64,000 bases of DNA, taken from Hyalomma asiaticum (taxonomy: Eukaryota; Arthropoda; Arachnida; Ixodida; Ixodidae). The notes beneath the pieces were generated by a model. It had not been told where the DNA came from. It made no database searches and saw only the letters and a program-made list of their open reading frames with translations. A program made the position numbers and the translations under genes. The DNA is taken from positions 58,625,777-58,689,776 of the forward strand of contig CM023483.1 in NCBI GenBank assembly GCA_013339685.2, read 5' to 3'. Numbering within the stretch: position 1 is the first letter of the stretch; every line of letters begins with the position of its first letter. Of the stretch, positions 10,301 to 20,521 are shown in pieces.

Positions 10301-13300
10301 GCGCGCTGCGCGGAGTGGGGGAGAGAAGCGGTAGCATGCTTTTTTTTTTTTTTCTCAACCTCCTTCTTTTGCCTCTTTGGATTTGCTGTGTGCGCTTCGC
10401 CGTGTCGTTGCCGTCTGAGAGCCCAGAGCACGTGTGTTGCGTAGCTCCTGTCGCCATGGCGTCGGCGGCGTCTTCAAGCAGTGTGAAAAAACGCCGTGCC
10501 TTATCGCTGGAGATTAAGGAATGCGTCATAAGGGACATTGAGAGTGGCCTGAAGAAGGCGTCGGTGGCGGCGAAATACGGCGTTTCCGACACGACCGTGT
10601 CGACCATCTACAAAAACAAGGACAAACTGCGGCAGCAACTGCAGCAAGATTCGTCTTCCCTGTCACGGAAGAGAATACGTACGTCAAAATACGAAGACGT
10701 GGACGCAGCGCTGTTCAGGTGGTTCCGCGAAGTTAGGGCTCAGAGCATCCCAGTAAGTGGCCCCATGCTCCAACAAAAGGCCAAGTGTCTCGGAGCTCTT
10801 TTAGGCCACGACGACTTCAATCCACTCAACGGGTGGATTCAGCGTTTCAAAGATCGCCATGGCATCAGCTGCAAAGTGGTGTGCGGAGAAAGCGGCGCTG
10901 TCGACGACGAGTCTATCGAAGTCTGGCTTCGCTTGAACTTGGAGAGTATGCTGTCGACCTATACTGACAGAGACATTTATAATGCCGATGAAGCTGGTTT
11001 ATTTTATAACCTTTTGCCCAACCGCACGCTTGCGCTGAAAGGCGAAGCCTGCTCCGGCCGCAAGGTCTCAAAGGAGCGCATAACTGTATTGTTTTGCGCC
11101 AATTTGGACGGGAGCGACAAGCGCCGCCTCTTTGTCATAGGTAAATCGGCAAGGCCACGTTGCTTTAAAAAGCGAGAGTGCCTGCCAGTGACCTACAAAG
11201 CCAATAAAAAGGCGTGGATGACGCAGGATTTGTTCACCAGCTGGCTTTGCAAGTTTGATGAGGATATGGTGGCAGAGAAGCGGCGGGTCGTGCTTATCCT
11301 CGACAACTGCACGGCCCACAACGTCAAGCCGAAGTTGACCGCAGTCAACCTAAAGTTTTTGCCTGCAAACACTACAGCAAAAAGTCAACCTCTCGACCAG
11401 GGTGTCATCGCAACCGTAAAGGCGCTGTACAAAAAGCGCATTTGCGAGAGAGTTTTGCTGAGCATACAGCAGCAGCAGCCTCTTAAAGTGAACTTAAGAG
11501 GCGCAATTGACATGGTGGTCGCTTCATGGTGGCAGGTAAAGGCCGCTACCATAAGCAAGTGTTTCAAGAGGGCAGGCTTCGTGAGCAATGCAGAGGCTCT
11601 GGAAGACGATGAGCAGAGCGACACGTCGCTCGCCGATGAGACCCTCAACACTGACGACGTGTGGTCCGGCCTCGTTGACAGCAACTTTGTAACCGCCACC
11701 GACACTTTCCAAGAATTTGTCGATGCCGGGGAGTCGGAGCTTTCTGTCTGCGAGGAAGCGAGCACAGATGACGCGATCGTCGCAGCGGTGCGCGGTAGTG
11801 CGGAGGTTGCAACGGACGACGAGTCGGACGGCGAAGACGATGTCGACCCGACGCCAGAACCAGATTTCCCGTGCAAAGACGCATTGGAATACCTCGCTAA
11901 AGTGAAAACGTACTGCGCGAAAAACAGTTTGAGCGAGAAATCGCTTCAGTGCTTAAACTTTGTGGAGGACGAAATTGTTCGCAGCGCTGTTCGCAAGCAT
12001 CGCCAAACGAAAATAACGGCGTTCTTCCGCTGATGCCGGACTTGAGAACTTTGTTTCCGTGCGGTGTTGTGATTGTGTTGAATGTGTCTGCGAGTGAAAA
12101 GTGTAGTAAATTGCTTTTGAAAGGTGGGTTGCCCTTTTGACATAGGCAAAGGCCGAAAAAAGCATGCTTTGGTTATAACGCGGTACCGCTTATAGCGCGG
12201 ATTTTTACAACTCCCGTGACTTACGTTATAAGCGGTCTACACTGTACTGCATATTGCTCTTATTCCAGATTATTGTTATATGGTTGACTATTTCTAATAA
12301 CACAGAAGCTCCTTTTGAATTGAATCAAGCACTACACTATTTGAATCGAATATTCAAACCTTCAAACACAGTACAACACCCTTGACACGTTCCTCATGGA
12401 ACCTTCAAAAGAAAATGCGAGAACCGATAAACACGAAAAACTGAAAAAAAAAAAGAAAAGAAAAAAAGATCAGCCAATGTGTGCTACACAGAATGTTATT
12501 TTTATGTTTATACCCGAAAAGACTCATGCAGCATTGCCTGGTGCTTTTACTTGGTGCCCTATCAGCACAAAGATTTCGAGCACCTGTAATGTCACATCTT
12601 CCAGTCTGGTGCTCTGTCATATCTGCCAATAAGGGGGTTGGATCCCACACCTGGCAGGTGATTGCTTTTTGCAATAACGTTCTCATCCTGCTGTCTTGTC
12701 ATGGTTAGCACAGTGCCATGTCACTGTTGCTTGTAGGCAACAGATACACCTCACAAAGGTGATGGTACCTCCGAAAGTAACTGTGCAAGAAAGCAGCGCC
12801 TGTTCAGTTCCTCCCAAACTCCATCACTGATGCACACATCAGCTAAATCAGCCATGATCTTGCCAATGGACAGACCGTGGAGGTGAGAACAATCTCATCC
12901 ACAGAAATGTAATCATATTGTAAGTGGCTCCTTCAGCACCAACAGTTTGAGGCGTAAAAGCACCCCAGCACATGCAGCACGCTTTCGCATAGTGAAAATA
13001 CTGAAGAAAAGCACCAACACAAGCCGATATTGGAAGCCTTGCTTTTATATATGCCATCTTTGATGACACAAATCTTAGAGGGCATGATTTTATTCGCAGG
13101 AAGCGGGAACATTTCATGGGTGTGCCTGCTGGTACCCCCATGGTCAAGCAAGGCAAAATAGGGTGAAAAGTCAATGTGGCTGCACTCATGCAGTCATGGC
13201 CGCCCGGCCAGCTCACCGTGAATCTCATCACATATCATGCAGGAACGGTCTCATTACTGTGACGTAAAGGCAGGGTTCCCAACACATCGGATCGTACGGA

Positions 13301-16300
13301 AGCTGTGCCGGGACCAACGGAAAACGATGTAACAGCCGGAAAACACAGCACTGAGGAACGTAACAGCGGGGTTCTTCTGTATTCGCACAGCACTACTCAT
13401 TTTGCATAATGGTGGCGGTGTGGACGAATATAAATGGCACCAATCGTGAGCATTTCGGCGTCGTGACAGGCACATCTCACTAGCTATTTGTAAATCATCA
13501 GTCACTGTGACTTGCCAGCAAGTCAGCTACACAACCCCCATCAAATGTAAGTGTGAATATGCACAGAGCACATGGCACTCAAACCTGTGCGGAATACAGC
13601 ACGTGAAACACAAAATCAGTCTAATGCAGTGCAATGTACATACCTGCTGACCCTGCTGTCCCTGAAGCTGGCTGATCGGGATCACTTGAAGCTGCAGTAG
13701 GGATAAAGCAATGAACTTGCTTCACTCCGCATTTCGGTACAGTCACTTCTCAATGAAAGAGTGTCAATGATGGCTTTTTTGTGCAGACACTTGCGACACC
13801 AAAAATATTTTCCTTCTTTAATGGCATTCTTGTTTTATCATATTCCTTGCATATCTACAGTGTACCATGATAGAATAAGCGTTGGCTTCTATAGACCTTC
13901 ACAGTAGTGATAGGAATCTGAAGATATCACTCTCGCTTTTCTATCGACCCTGCCAATGTACCTGACAACCACACATTGAATTGTATTAGAAGTGTCCTCA
14001 ACCTTGTGATATCTTTCCACCAAACTTATCTCTGCTGATTTATAATGCCAGTGCCCACACAACACAACTCTGCAAAAGTAGATTGCCTAAACTAAACAAA
14101 TATGCTAAAGATAAAAAAGTGATTTCAAACATAGCACACTAACAGAAGCATGAGTCGGCAGCCTACCTGTGGTATCTGTTGGCCAGGCTGGTTTTGTATC
14201 TGAATGGCAGCAGTCTGGCCATTTGGCAATGTCTGCACCATGATCTGCTGTCCACCTGCTTGCAGCAGTTGAGCCTGGCCATTGCCTTGGGAGACTTGCA
14301 GCACCTGGGCAGTAAAAGGTGACATGTAGTACTCGTCAGGCAGTTTACACACATGTACCACTTGAGAATAAGTTTTTAATTGATAATGGTGATTTTGCAC
14401 TACCACATGTCAGGCATGACAGGCAGCAATTCTCCCTAAGAAAACTAAGTGCACTTAAACTCTCAAATGAGTAAACATTATGCTAGCTGCAAGTTCATGT
14501 CTCTCATCTCTCAATGCGACCGTTGCAGCAGTGCACTAACTGAAAGTATTTGGAACGCAACAGAAGAATCTGCCGTAGCTTCTCGAACAAGTGGCAAGCT
14601 TTTTATCTTGCATAACACAGACAAGTGCTTATTTCTGCTAGGCAATGTGAGCTTTCACACGTCATTATTACCTACATATACATTGGTAGTTATAGGCACA
14701 CATGTTAAGAGAACCACCCCATACAGGAAAAGAAAAAAGAACCAGGTGCATCATTGCAAGGTCCATCTCCTCGCCTCGGCAGTAGTATGATGGTTCGGAC
14801 AGCAGTGCATAATTTCACAACTAGAGTGGCAGCAAATGTGAACAACAAGGATCAATGCTTCCAGCTGTGTTGCAAATGATTACCAACTATGATATGCGTT
14901 CCATTTCACACTACACTGCAATATGCCACAGTCTCATGGTGGCCATGGCACCGCACTGCTGATCTGAAGGTTGCGGGTTCAATGTTGGCCATCGGAGCCA
15001 CATTCCAGTTAAGGCTGACGTGGAAGGGTGCAATGAACTTTGAGCCACAGATAATAAAAAAAATTCATATGGAGTCCCCTCACTATGGTACACCTCATAA
15101 TAATGATTCTGGTATATGAAACCCTAGAGTTTAATTTTTTGTTGCTGCACAGCACTAAATATCGAATCAATAGCATGACAGCTCTGGAGCCTGCTTTAGC
15201 TCTTGACACGCACCATCCTTAAAGGGGCACTGACACCAAAATTTCACTGCTAAGATAGCCTGCGAGATCGATTTTCGTGGACATACAGATGTCATCTACC
15301 AAATCGCAATGGCGAACACAGCTCCGAAGGTAATTTAAATGAATATTGGAGTTCGCATGCCCAATCGAGCGCTAGACGCTGTACATCGCAACATCGACAG
15401 CAGCAAAGGTGACCTGAAGGGGACCCCCAACTTCCGCGACGTCACCACGGCAGCCGAGCTCCGACAGTGCAGCTAGCAATGCTAACGTCATAGCCGCCAT
15501 TGCTTATTCACTGCGGCTGCGTTAGTAGACCGCCGGCGACGCCAGACCTCAAGAAAATAGTTGCCACCCAACAACGATGACAGCAACAGCGACAACAACG
15601 CACAGGACGTGCGACAGGCGAAAGGAAACGAGCACGCGGCGGTTGTCGTGCGGAAGTGCGTCACAGTTATATGTGCTCACGTGTCCGAACTCGTCTACTC
15701 CATTGCGAGCGCTAGATGGCGCCAGTTACACCGGGCGCCTTGTCATTTTTTGAGCACTCCCAAACCAAAACTGAAACTAGTGGGTAATAAACAGGCCGTA
15801 AATAATTATCTGAAGCGCGCTGGAGCAAATGATTTGCCGTGTTATGGCTAACAGGTCCCCAGCTACGTATTGCAGCGAAAAAACAGCAGACGAAAATTTT
15901 GGTGTCAGTGCCCCTTTAAAAGATGATACACATAGTGACAAGGGCTGGAACATATCATAGCTTCTGACAAGAGCTGGAACACGATATCATAACTTCTTTG
16001 TATTGCATCACAACACAGGTTAATGCAGCACTCACCATTCAATCAGAAGGCTAGAAAATGTGAAATGCTGACAAAGAAAAATTGTATACGTTCTGCGGTA
16101 TCCCACTACAGCATGCTAAGGGCAGCAAGTGCAGCCAGTGTATGGCATGTGCCCATGACATGTATTCACAAGAGCGATGATCACTGGCAGCCTCACCTGT
16201 GGCTGTGCAGTGGCAACATGGGTGATGGGTGTCCCCGAGAGAGACTGCATGACGGCCACTTGCTGCTGCTGCTGGTCAGTGGCAGCCACAGCTAGAGGTT

Positions 16301-16358
16301 GGCCCTGTGACGGGCTTGCCCCAACTGAGCTCACCACCTGGTACTGCTCCATCTGCAT
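4275..16358 (-). CDS. NFYA: Nuclear transcription factor Y subunit alpha (NF-YA / CBF-B), eight coding exons
   Basis: Seen: exons at 16358-16197, 14304-14167, 13691-13644, 9458-9347, 9241-9122, 8331-8078, 6155-5958 and 4367-4275 join with every phase correct, giving about 374 aa. The N-terminus MQMEQYQVV matches the vertebrate MEQY start. Residues 1-190 form the Q-rich activation region (GGQQIMVQ, QIIIQQPQ). Residues about 243-278 are the subunit-association segment (EEEPLYVNAKQYHRILKRRQ...IPKERR). Residues 279-300 are the DNA-binding segment (KYLHESRHRHAM-NRIRGEGGRF). Known: NF-YA joins the histone-fold pair NF-YB/NF-YC and reads CCAAT in the minor groove. Odd: vertebrates have ARKR where this has NRIR; this position also varies in plants and fungi. 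The last 30-residue exon was placed on splice phase and acceptor quality, not similarity, and is less certain. Introns hold a whole Tigger transposon and several MITEs. Confidence 0.93.
4368..5957 (-). other. NFYA last intron
   Basis: Intronic, with no further exon seen. Contains a short transposon-end remnant at about 5230-5308. Confidence 0.55.
5230..5308. mobile_element. Probable terminal fragment of a Tigger-like element
   Basis: GGGGGTCCGACTTATACTCA followed by GTCGACTGATACGC and ATATATGGTA resembles the repeated GTCGACCTATATTCCGC end of the element at 58978-60304. Only one end is present and the opposite end was not found. Confidence 0.35.
5958..6155 (-). CDS. NFYA: NFYA exon 8, DNA-binding segment
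   Basis: It opens with KYLHESRHRHAM and GEGGRF right after a good acceptor (CGTATTGCAG). Two in-frame donors lie nine bases apart: GAG|GTACTC (exon end 5967) and GAG|GTGTGC (exon end 5958). Both leave phase 0, so the tail differs only by VLE. Confidence 0.92.
6817..6991. mobile_element. Short Tigger-like MITE (copy 1)
   Basis: The ends CAGCAAAACCTCATTATAAC and, reversed, CAGTATAACCTCGTTATAAC are near-perfect inverted repeats, flanked by TA on both sides (6815-6816, 6992-6993). At 175 bp it is non-coding. A second copy lies at 46739-46912. It sits in the NFYA intron 6156-8077, which otherwise shows nothing. Confidence 0.75.
8078..8331 (-). CDS. NFYA: NFYA exon 7, NF-YB/NF-YC association segment
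   Basis: 254 bp ending in EEEPLYVNAKQYHRILKRRQ and LEAEGRIPKERR, the signature of NF-YA. Acceptor ACACTGACACCAG, donor AGG|GTGAGT, ending in phase 0. Confidence 0.95.
8332..9121 (-). other. NFYA intron between exons 6 and 7
   Basis: 790 bp with no recognisable feature. Confidence 0.7.
9122..9241 (-). CDS. NFYA: NFYA exon 6
   Basis: 120 bp (IIQIPQVASAGAQVVQ...GGGNIVMV), matching vertebrate ITIPAASLAGAQIVQ...GGMVMMV. Acceptor TATGCTCAG, donor TGGTGG|GTGCCT. The one-base remainder G plus CG of the next exon gives Ala. Confidence 0.88.
9347..9458 (-). CDS. NFYA: NFYA exon 5
   Basis: 112 bp starting IIIQQPQQGQILQTSDGQTL and containing VYQPVTVDGT, close to the vertebrate GQTIVYQPVNADGT. Acceptor TTTTCTTCCAACAG, donor GGAG|GTGTGT, leaving one base that joins with GT to make Gly. 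Confidence 0.9.
9769..9894. repeat. Small inverted-repeat element
   Basis: GCTCTAAACCTATTTGAATT at the left end is matched in reverse by GCTCTCAAACCTATTTGAAC at the right end, with arms of roughly 35 bp and several mismatches. It lies ten bases left of the intact Tigger element. Confidence 0.55.
9905..12244 (+). mobile_element. Complete Tigger/pogo-like DNA transposon (TcMar)
   Basis: The left end CAGTGCAGACCACTTATAAC and the reversed right end CAGTGTAGACCGCTTATAAC are inverted repeats (about 22 of 24 bases). TA dinucleotides at 9903-9904 and 12245-12246 are the expected target duplication. Subterminal copies of GGTTATA(A/G)CGCGG occur near both ends. It encloses one intact transposase ORF and lies in the NFYA intron 9459-13643, opposite to that gene. 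Confidence 0.93.
10456..12033 (+). CDS. Tigger/pogo-family transposase, intact
   Basis: 525 codons from ATG 10456 (MASAASSSSVKKRR) to TGA 12031-12033. The frame is also open upstream to 10150, but that part is low complexity (FFFFLNLLLLPL) and probably untranslated. The N-terminus is a pogo/CENP-B type helix-turn-helix (KKASVAAKYGVSDTTVSTIY), followed by a second DNA-binding half (NPLNGWIQRFKDRHGI). The DDE catalytic core has Asp178 (IYNADEAGLFY), Asp283 (VLILDNCTAH) and Asp314 (QPLDQGVI), with 30 residues between the last two, the pogo DD30D pattern. The C-terminus is acidic and ends KITAFF. Known: such enzymes cut and paste at TA. No stop or frameshift breaks it, so this copy is young and possibly active. 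Confidence 0.93.
   Translation: MASAASSSSVKKRRALSLEIKECVIRDIESGLKKASVAAKYGVSDTTVSTIYKNKDKLRQQLQQDSSSLSRKRIRTSKYEDVDAALFRWFREVRAQSIPVSGPMLQQKAKCLGALLGHDDFNPLNGWIQRFKDRHGISCKVVCGESGAVDDESIEVWLRLNLESMLSTYTDRDIYNADEAGLFYNLLPNRTLALKGEACSGRKVSKERITVLFCANLDGSDKRRLFVIGKSARPRCFKKRECLPVTYKANKKAWMTQDLFTSWLCKFDEDMVAEKRRVVLILDNCTAHNVKPKLTAVNLKFLPANTTAKSQPLDQGVIATVKALYKKRICERVLLSIQQQQPLKVNLRGAIDMVVASWWQVKAATISKCFKRAGFVSNAEALEDDEQSDTSLADETLNTDDVWSGLVDSNFVTATDTFQEFVDAGESELSVCEEASTDDAIVAAVRGSAEVATDDESDGEDDVDPTPEPDFPCKDALEYLAKVKTYCAKNSLSEKSLQCLNFVEDEIVRSAVRKHRQTKITAFFR
12245..13643 (-). other. Remainder of NFYA intron right of Tigger
   Basis: No further feature recognised. A-rich runs near 12440-12470. Confidence 0.6.
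13644..13691 (-). CDS. NFYA: NFYA exon 4, 48-bp Q-rich micro-exon
   Basis: 16 codons (LQVIPISQLQGQQGQQ), acceptor TCCCTACTGCAG, donor CAG|GTATGT, phase 0 at both ends. It is too short for ORF finding and could be skipped without changing frame. Confidence 0.85.
13692..14166 (-). other. NFYA intron between exons 3 and 4
   Basis: 475 bp, nothing recognised. Confidence 0.7.
14167..14304 (-). CDS. NFYA: NFYA exon 3, Q-rich
   Basis: 46 codons (VLQVSQGNGQAQLLQAGGQQ...), acceptor TTTTACTGCCCAG, donor CAG|GTAGGC, phase 0 at both ends. It matches the glutamine/hydrophobic activation region of NF-YA. Confidence 0.88.
14934..15070 (+). repeat. tRNA-headed SINE, degenerate
   Basis: GGCACCGCACTGCTGATCTG followed by AAGGTTGCGGGTTCAATGTT contains a B-box-like GGTTCAA, as in the head of the SINE at 56757. 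It ends in A-rich DNA near 15053. It cannot be a working tRNA because the acceptor stem does not pair. Confidence 0.5.
15223..15915. mobile_element. TTAA-flanked MITE, T2/Kolobok-like (family 1)
   Basis: The left end AGGGGCACTGACACCAAAAT and the reversed right end AGGGGCACTGACACCAAAAT are identical over at least 20 bases. TTAA lies directly outside on each side (15219-15222, 15916-15919). The 693-bp, GC-richer interior has no transposase. Confidence 0.88.
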
Positions 16359-16412
16359 GGCTGCCCCCTCCACCCGTCAAGCCAGGCTGCTCTTTGTGCC
16401 CCACCCACGGAG
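16197..16412 (-). CDS. NFYA: NFYA exon 2, first coding exon (ATG 16358)
   Basis: The acceptor is TTTACCAACTTGCAG just above 16412. Start ATG 16358-16356 (MQMEQYQ) has a second in-frame ATG at 16352 that aligns best with the vertebrate MEQY. An in-frame TGA lies just upstream. It contains a QQQQQ run. Donor CAG|GTGAGG follows 16197. The coding part is 54 codons, phase 0. Confidence 0.85.
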
Positions 16413-19400
16413 CTGCAAGTTGGTAAACATTGAAGGCACCATCAGTGTACAGGCACGAGCAAAAGTATACGGACCACGGCATCGCGTGGCTCACAGGCTC
16501 TTCGCGACACTTCCGTTACGTCAGCTGCGATCGACAGCAGCGCTACGTGCAACAAGCATCCCTCCTTAAATATAGGGCCTGTCTGTTTTTCCAACTGTGA
16601 ACAAGTATTTTCAACCTTTCTCTTTCTAACGCTAAGCGCTCTTCGGTATCCGAATCCACGGGTTCATATGACGACAGCGCTTCGCGAACTGATATCTCTT
16701 CATCGGCACACCGGTCGATGCAGGCCGTGACGGCTGTGATACCGCTATCAAGGCAGATATGTGGCGTTCTTACCGCCGACGAGCGCTGTGCGTGGAAACA
16801 GCAAACTAACAATGCGGTGCACGGCACTGAAAAATTTACATGCTAGCGGGCAGCGAGTAGACTAATTTCCGGTGGAGTTCTCCGGTGGCCGTTAGGCGGC
16901 GTTCCGCTAGGTGGAGTGGAAAGCCAGTTTGGCACGCGCTCGCGCCTGTACATGCCTATAATGAATTCAACCATAAAACAGGTTCTTGAGGAAGCATTGT
17001 GCTCCTGAAGGCATATATAAATTACCATCAAAGGAGGGGGATGAGGGTTGGAGAATACCGAGAATTTTTCTCAGGGGGGTGGGGGTGGGGTGAGGATGCA
17101 ACTGGGGGGTGTTGGGGGCCGTGTATAAATCCCTGGCGCGCAGCACAATAACATTTGGCTTACACGTTCACAGGAGCCTTAAGAACTGATTGGCACTGTT
17201 TCCTGGCTATGTTCAAGAAGTGTTAAAGGCCCTTTTAATAATCTGTTATTACATCAGACTGTTCAATGCTTGGCATAACTTCTCATCTCACCATAGGGAC
17301 CATAGAAGTCACTAATGACTGGAATTGTAGATGTTTGTGCAGTGCCAGGTAGGCAAATAATGGTGCCCGGAGAACATTTACTTTTCAAACATGACGTGTT
17401 ATCTTAGTAATGATCCTACTGAACTGCGAATTCATTAAAAATTTTAACAGGCTGACATGTGTGCATACGATGCTGCATTTTGATAAAATACAGTGCTAGT
17501 CATACATAAATGCTTCCATACTATGTTTATAGTATTAAAGAGATGCTAAAGTGAAAGTATGATGTGGTTTGAATCGTGACTTATACTTAAGAACTCAATT
17601 GATGTTAACTTTGCAATTTTATGTTCCATATTAAAAAGGAGAATGAATGTCAAAGTTCTAGTTTTGAAATTCACACCAGAACTTCGGCCTGACAACGTGA
17701 GACAGCCATTTGATTTTTTTTCGTATTCTTGCCATATCTGCTCCATCAAATGTTCTGAAACTCCCTGTGTTAGGTCTCTGGCTTCCTTAAAACACAATGC
17801 ATGTATTTTTTACTGATCATAGTTATGCAGGCCTTAGCAGATGACGACAAAGGTCTGCGACGTCATGCATATTAATGCTGGAACTTCAAAGAGGCATCAC
17901 CACCTGTATTTTCACTTCGCACGTTTTCTAGCTTGCCAAGGGTCTTCTCCTCACAAGACTAGTGTTTTTGGTGTGAAAAGCTAATCTACTAATGTGAGAA
18001 AAATTGCTCTTTACTTTAGCGTCCCTTTAAACACGCTGTCGCAGTGGATATTTTCACTTTTAATCGTTGACATTTCAGTCTTCCCTAAATCTCTTGGTAA
18101 TTCTATGCAAGATCCACGGGTATAGATGAAACTATCAAAAACCACAAACTGTATTTAAGACACCCACAAAAATTAAGACGATCATTCAGTGTGCTACAGC
18201 GTCAACAGTTGGAGGCGGTCTCTGACGCAAAACAATGTGACGCCAGCTAGTGTAGCTGCTTGATTGATGGGTATGTTATTTGCAACGCTTCACAACACAC
18301 AGCTCTGCTAGGATCAAGTACTTGCAACAAGTCTGGTGGCAACGTGGAATTCAATAATATACATTGGACATACTTAAAGATGCGTAAATTTTGTTAAGTC
18401 GACTAGTTGTGAGCATGACCAGTAAAAAGCACAACTTAAGTGACCTTTATCGTTAGCACGATGCAGGCACTGCGCCACAAGGTTCTTAATCATGTTTTTT
18501 TTTTCTTTTACGCTCATGTGTATTCAGTATTTGAAACAGGTGTTTGAGGCCGAAACACAACAACTTTATTGGTGGAAAGGCGCACATTGGAAGGGTGACG
18601 AATGCGGCGCGCGACAATAGATCCCAAAACGCAAAATACGATCGGAAATGCGGCCCAGATTTACAACGCACGAGTCCAACGCGTTCAACACCGCTCGCAA
18701 AACGTGACCAAAAAAAATTCAGGTTACGGCTCTTTCCTATCAGATTACTTAGCCTGCTACGTAGCAGAAACATTCTGTTTTAACGAGCGCGCGGCATACC
18801 TGTTTTACACGACACCGCGAACTCCGGCTCAACATCACAGCTGCTGCACAAAAGGCGTTATTTACAACATAACGGGACAAGGCAATACGCAGTACACGTC
18901 GCCTTCCCGAGATGGGTCACTTTTTTTTTTCCTTCGCCTTTTCTTAAACCGTGCCACGACAATCGGAAGTGGCAAACTGCAGCCTTTCTTCGCTGTTCGT
19001 ATGCTAAAATAAAGTACGAGGAAGGGACCTTCTTGCCCAATGCAGGAACAAGGTGAACGACTCCTACGAAGCGAAAGAAAAGTAGCCCGTGCGAGGTAGG
19101 CCTAACGACATGCAAATGGATAAAAATCTCGCCACCACGACGACCAATTTCGCGGAGATAACCTCTTCGTGCGAACTCGGTGGCACTACGCCGGACGTTT
19201 GGAACTGCGCACAGCAGACTAAACGCGCACGGGTTTACAGGGCAGCGTTAAGATCGTTCACACGCAAGCGAAGGCGCGCTGCACGGAAGCAAAAAATGCT
19301 TGCGGAAAGTGAGCGCTTCGCGTGCTTTGTCTCGAAGGGGAAAACAACGGGAGAACGCCATTGCCTCTGGAGTTGCGGCCGGGTAACCGTTCCTCGGATC

Positions 19401-19510
19401 AAAAGCACTCGGTCTCGCACGTGAAAACGGTGGCCACAACACAAACACGGCGCCAGCGAATCCCGAGCGAAGCACCCGCGGTCTAAATCGAAGATAATTT
19501 GCCAACTTAC
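16413..19510 (-). other. NFYA first intron
   Basis: Intronic. Holds the MITE at 17539-18026, a G-rich stretch at 17029-17125, and GC-richer DNA from about 18545 onward. No coding exon was recognised. Confidence 0.5.
17539..18026. mobile_element. TTAA-flanked MITE, T2/Kolobok-like (family 2)
   Basis: The left end AGAGATGCTAAAGTGAAA and the reversed right end AGGGACGCTAAAGTAAA are inverted repeats with a few differences. TTAA is present at 17535-17538 and 18027-18030. 488 bp, non-coding. Confidence 0.8.
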
Positions 19511-19800
19511 ATTCGTAGCAGCGCACTGGTTCAGCGGGAGGTTCTCTTGATTGGCTCCGGTTGACTATGGAAAACCTGCGCCAATGGACAACGAAATCAT
19601 TCGTCATAAAAACAAGAAGCTTCGTCTTTATTGGCGACCAGCCTGCCGGCTCCTGACATGCGCGTGCTACTTACGGAAATATTTTCGTGATAAAAATGTA
19701 CCGTTCGGTGCGGTATGGACTGCCTTAAGCGATGAATAATGACTTTCAGATTATGCTCGTGCACATTTGAAGGGGGCGACCGGCGATTCCGGGAATAGCC
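19511..19800 (-). other. NFYA: Probable non-coding first exon of NFYA
   Basis: A consensus donor GTAAGT (19510-19505, minus strand) lies in GC-rich DNA upstream of the coding exons, and the first coding exon has its own good acceptor at 16413. The transcription start is not visible. The upper limit given is a guess set by the YY1-like site. Confidence 0.45.
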
Positions 19801-19860
19801 AAGATGGCGCCGCGCAGGGCAAGTTGCATAGAGTTGAATTTCTTGCAAAACTCTATGCCA
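19545..19860 (-). promoter_or_regulatory. Putative NFYA promoter with CCAAT and YY1-like sites
   Basis: Three CCAAT cores lie within 85 bases: ATTGG 19550-19554 (reverse AGCCAATCA, a full NF-Y consensus), CCAAT 19581-19585 and ATTGG 19630-19634. AAGATGGCGCC at 19801-19811 matches the YY1 core. The DNA is CpG-rich compared with its surroundings. The promoter role is inferred from position. Confidence 0.45.
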
Positions 19861-20521
19861 GTTGCGATCGTCGATGGGGATAGCTGCGTGCTGGCGTTAT
19901 TATGGGCTTCTTCTTCATCGCTTTTCTTTCTTGAGCTGTGTACTTACACGCACGTAGTTTTGGAGAGAGCAAGATGGAGTATGCGCTCTGTGTGACACTC
20001 TCCAAGCGTTCTTCGCGGGATCTGCTTCCGCGCACGACGAAAACTACGGAAACTTCACTTAGCGCTGTGAACACACATGTCCCTCACGGACCAGATTTCA
20101 GGTAGCAGATTTCTATGCGCCGGCATTTCTAGGACCTGCGACCCGACGCGACGGTTGTCATTTCTTTTTTTTTTATTACGGCGTTTATTGCGAAGTTCGG
20201 ACCACCAAATGAATACTCAATTTTTCTATTACCTTGCACTTACGAACAGAACCGTGATTAGAAAGTCGGAATGATCTGCAGGTATTCATGTGTACTCAAA
20301 GAGTTAACAGAGCCAAAGGTAAACATTTAGCAGAAATTTGCTTAGCTGGGGACAACCAAATTAAAGCGAAGCTCCCTAACAGAATGTATTGTAGAGTAAC
20401 AAAGCTTCGATGCACGACTTACTCGCTATTCAGTGATGAGATGAGGCATAGCAGTGCCTTTTGGCGCTTTTGACAGGCACATGGCCACTTTTTATGGTGT
20501 GGAAGTGTTTTTGCCGAACTA

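Noticed and set aside
10150..10455. N-terminal extension of the Tigger transposase ORF
   Set aside because: Low-complexity Phe/Leu run and no family match; the ATG at 10456 directly precedes the DNA-binding domain and fits family length.
11385..11876. 163-codon minus-strand ORF
   Set aside because: Antisense of the Tigger transposase C-terminus; Ser/Ala-rich by reverse reading only.
15223..15915. piggyBac MITE, because of TTAA flanks
   Set aside because: The ends start AGGGG rather than CCC; the T2/Kolobok pattern fits better. Not excluded without the autonomous partner.
16177..16569. 130-codon plus-strand ORF
   Set aside because: Antisense of the first NFYA coding exon; no domain.
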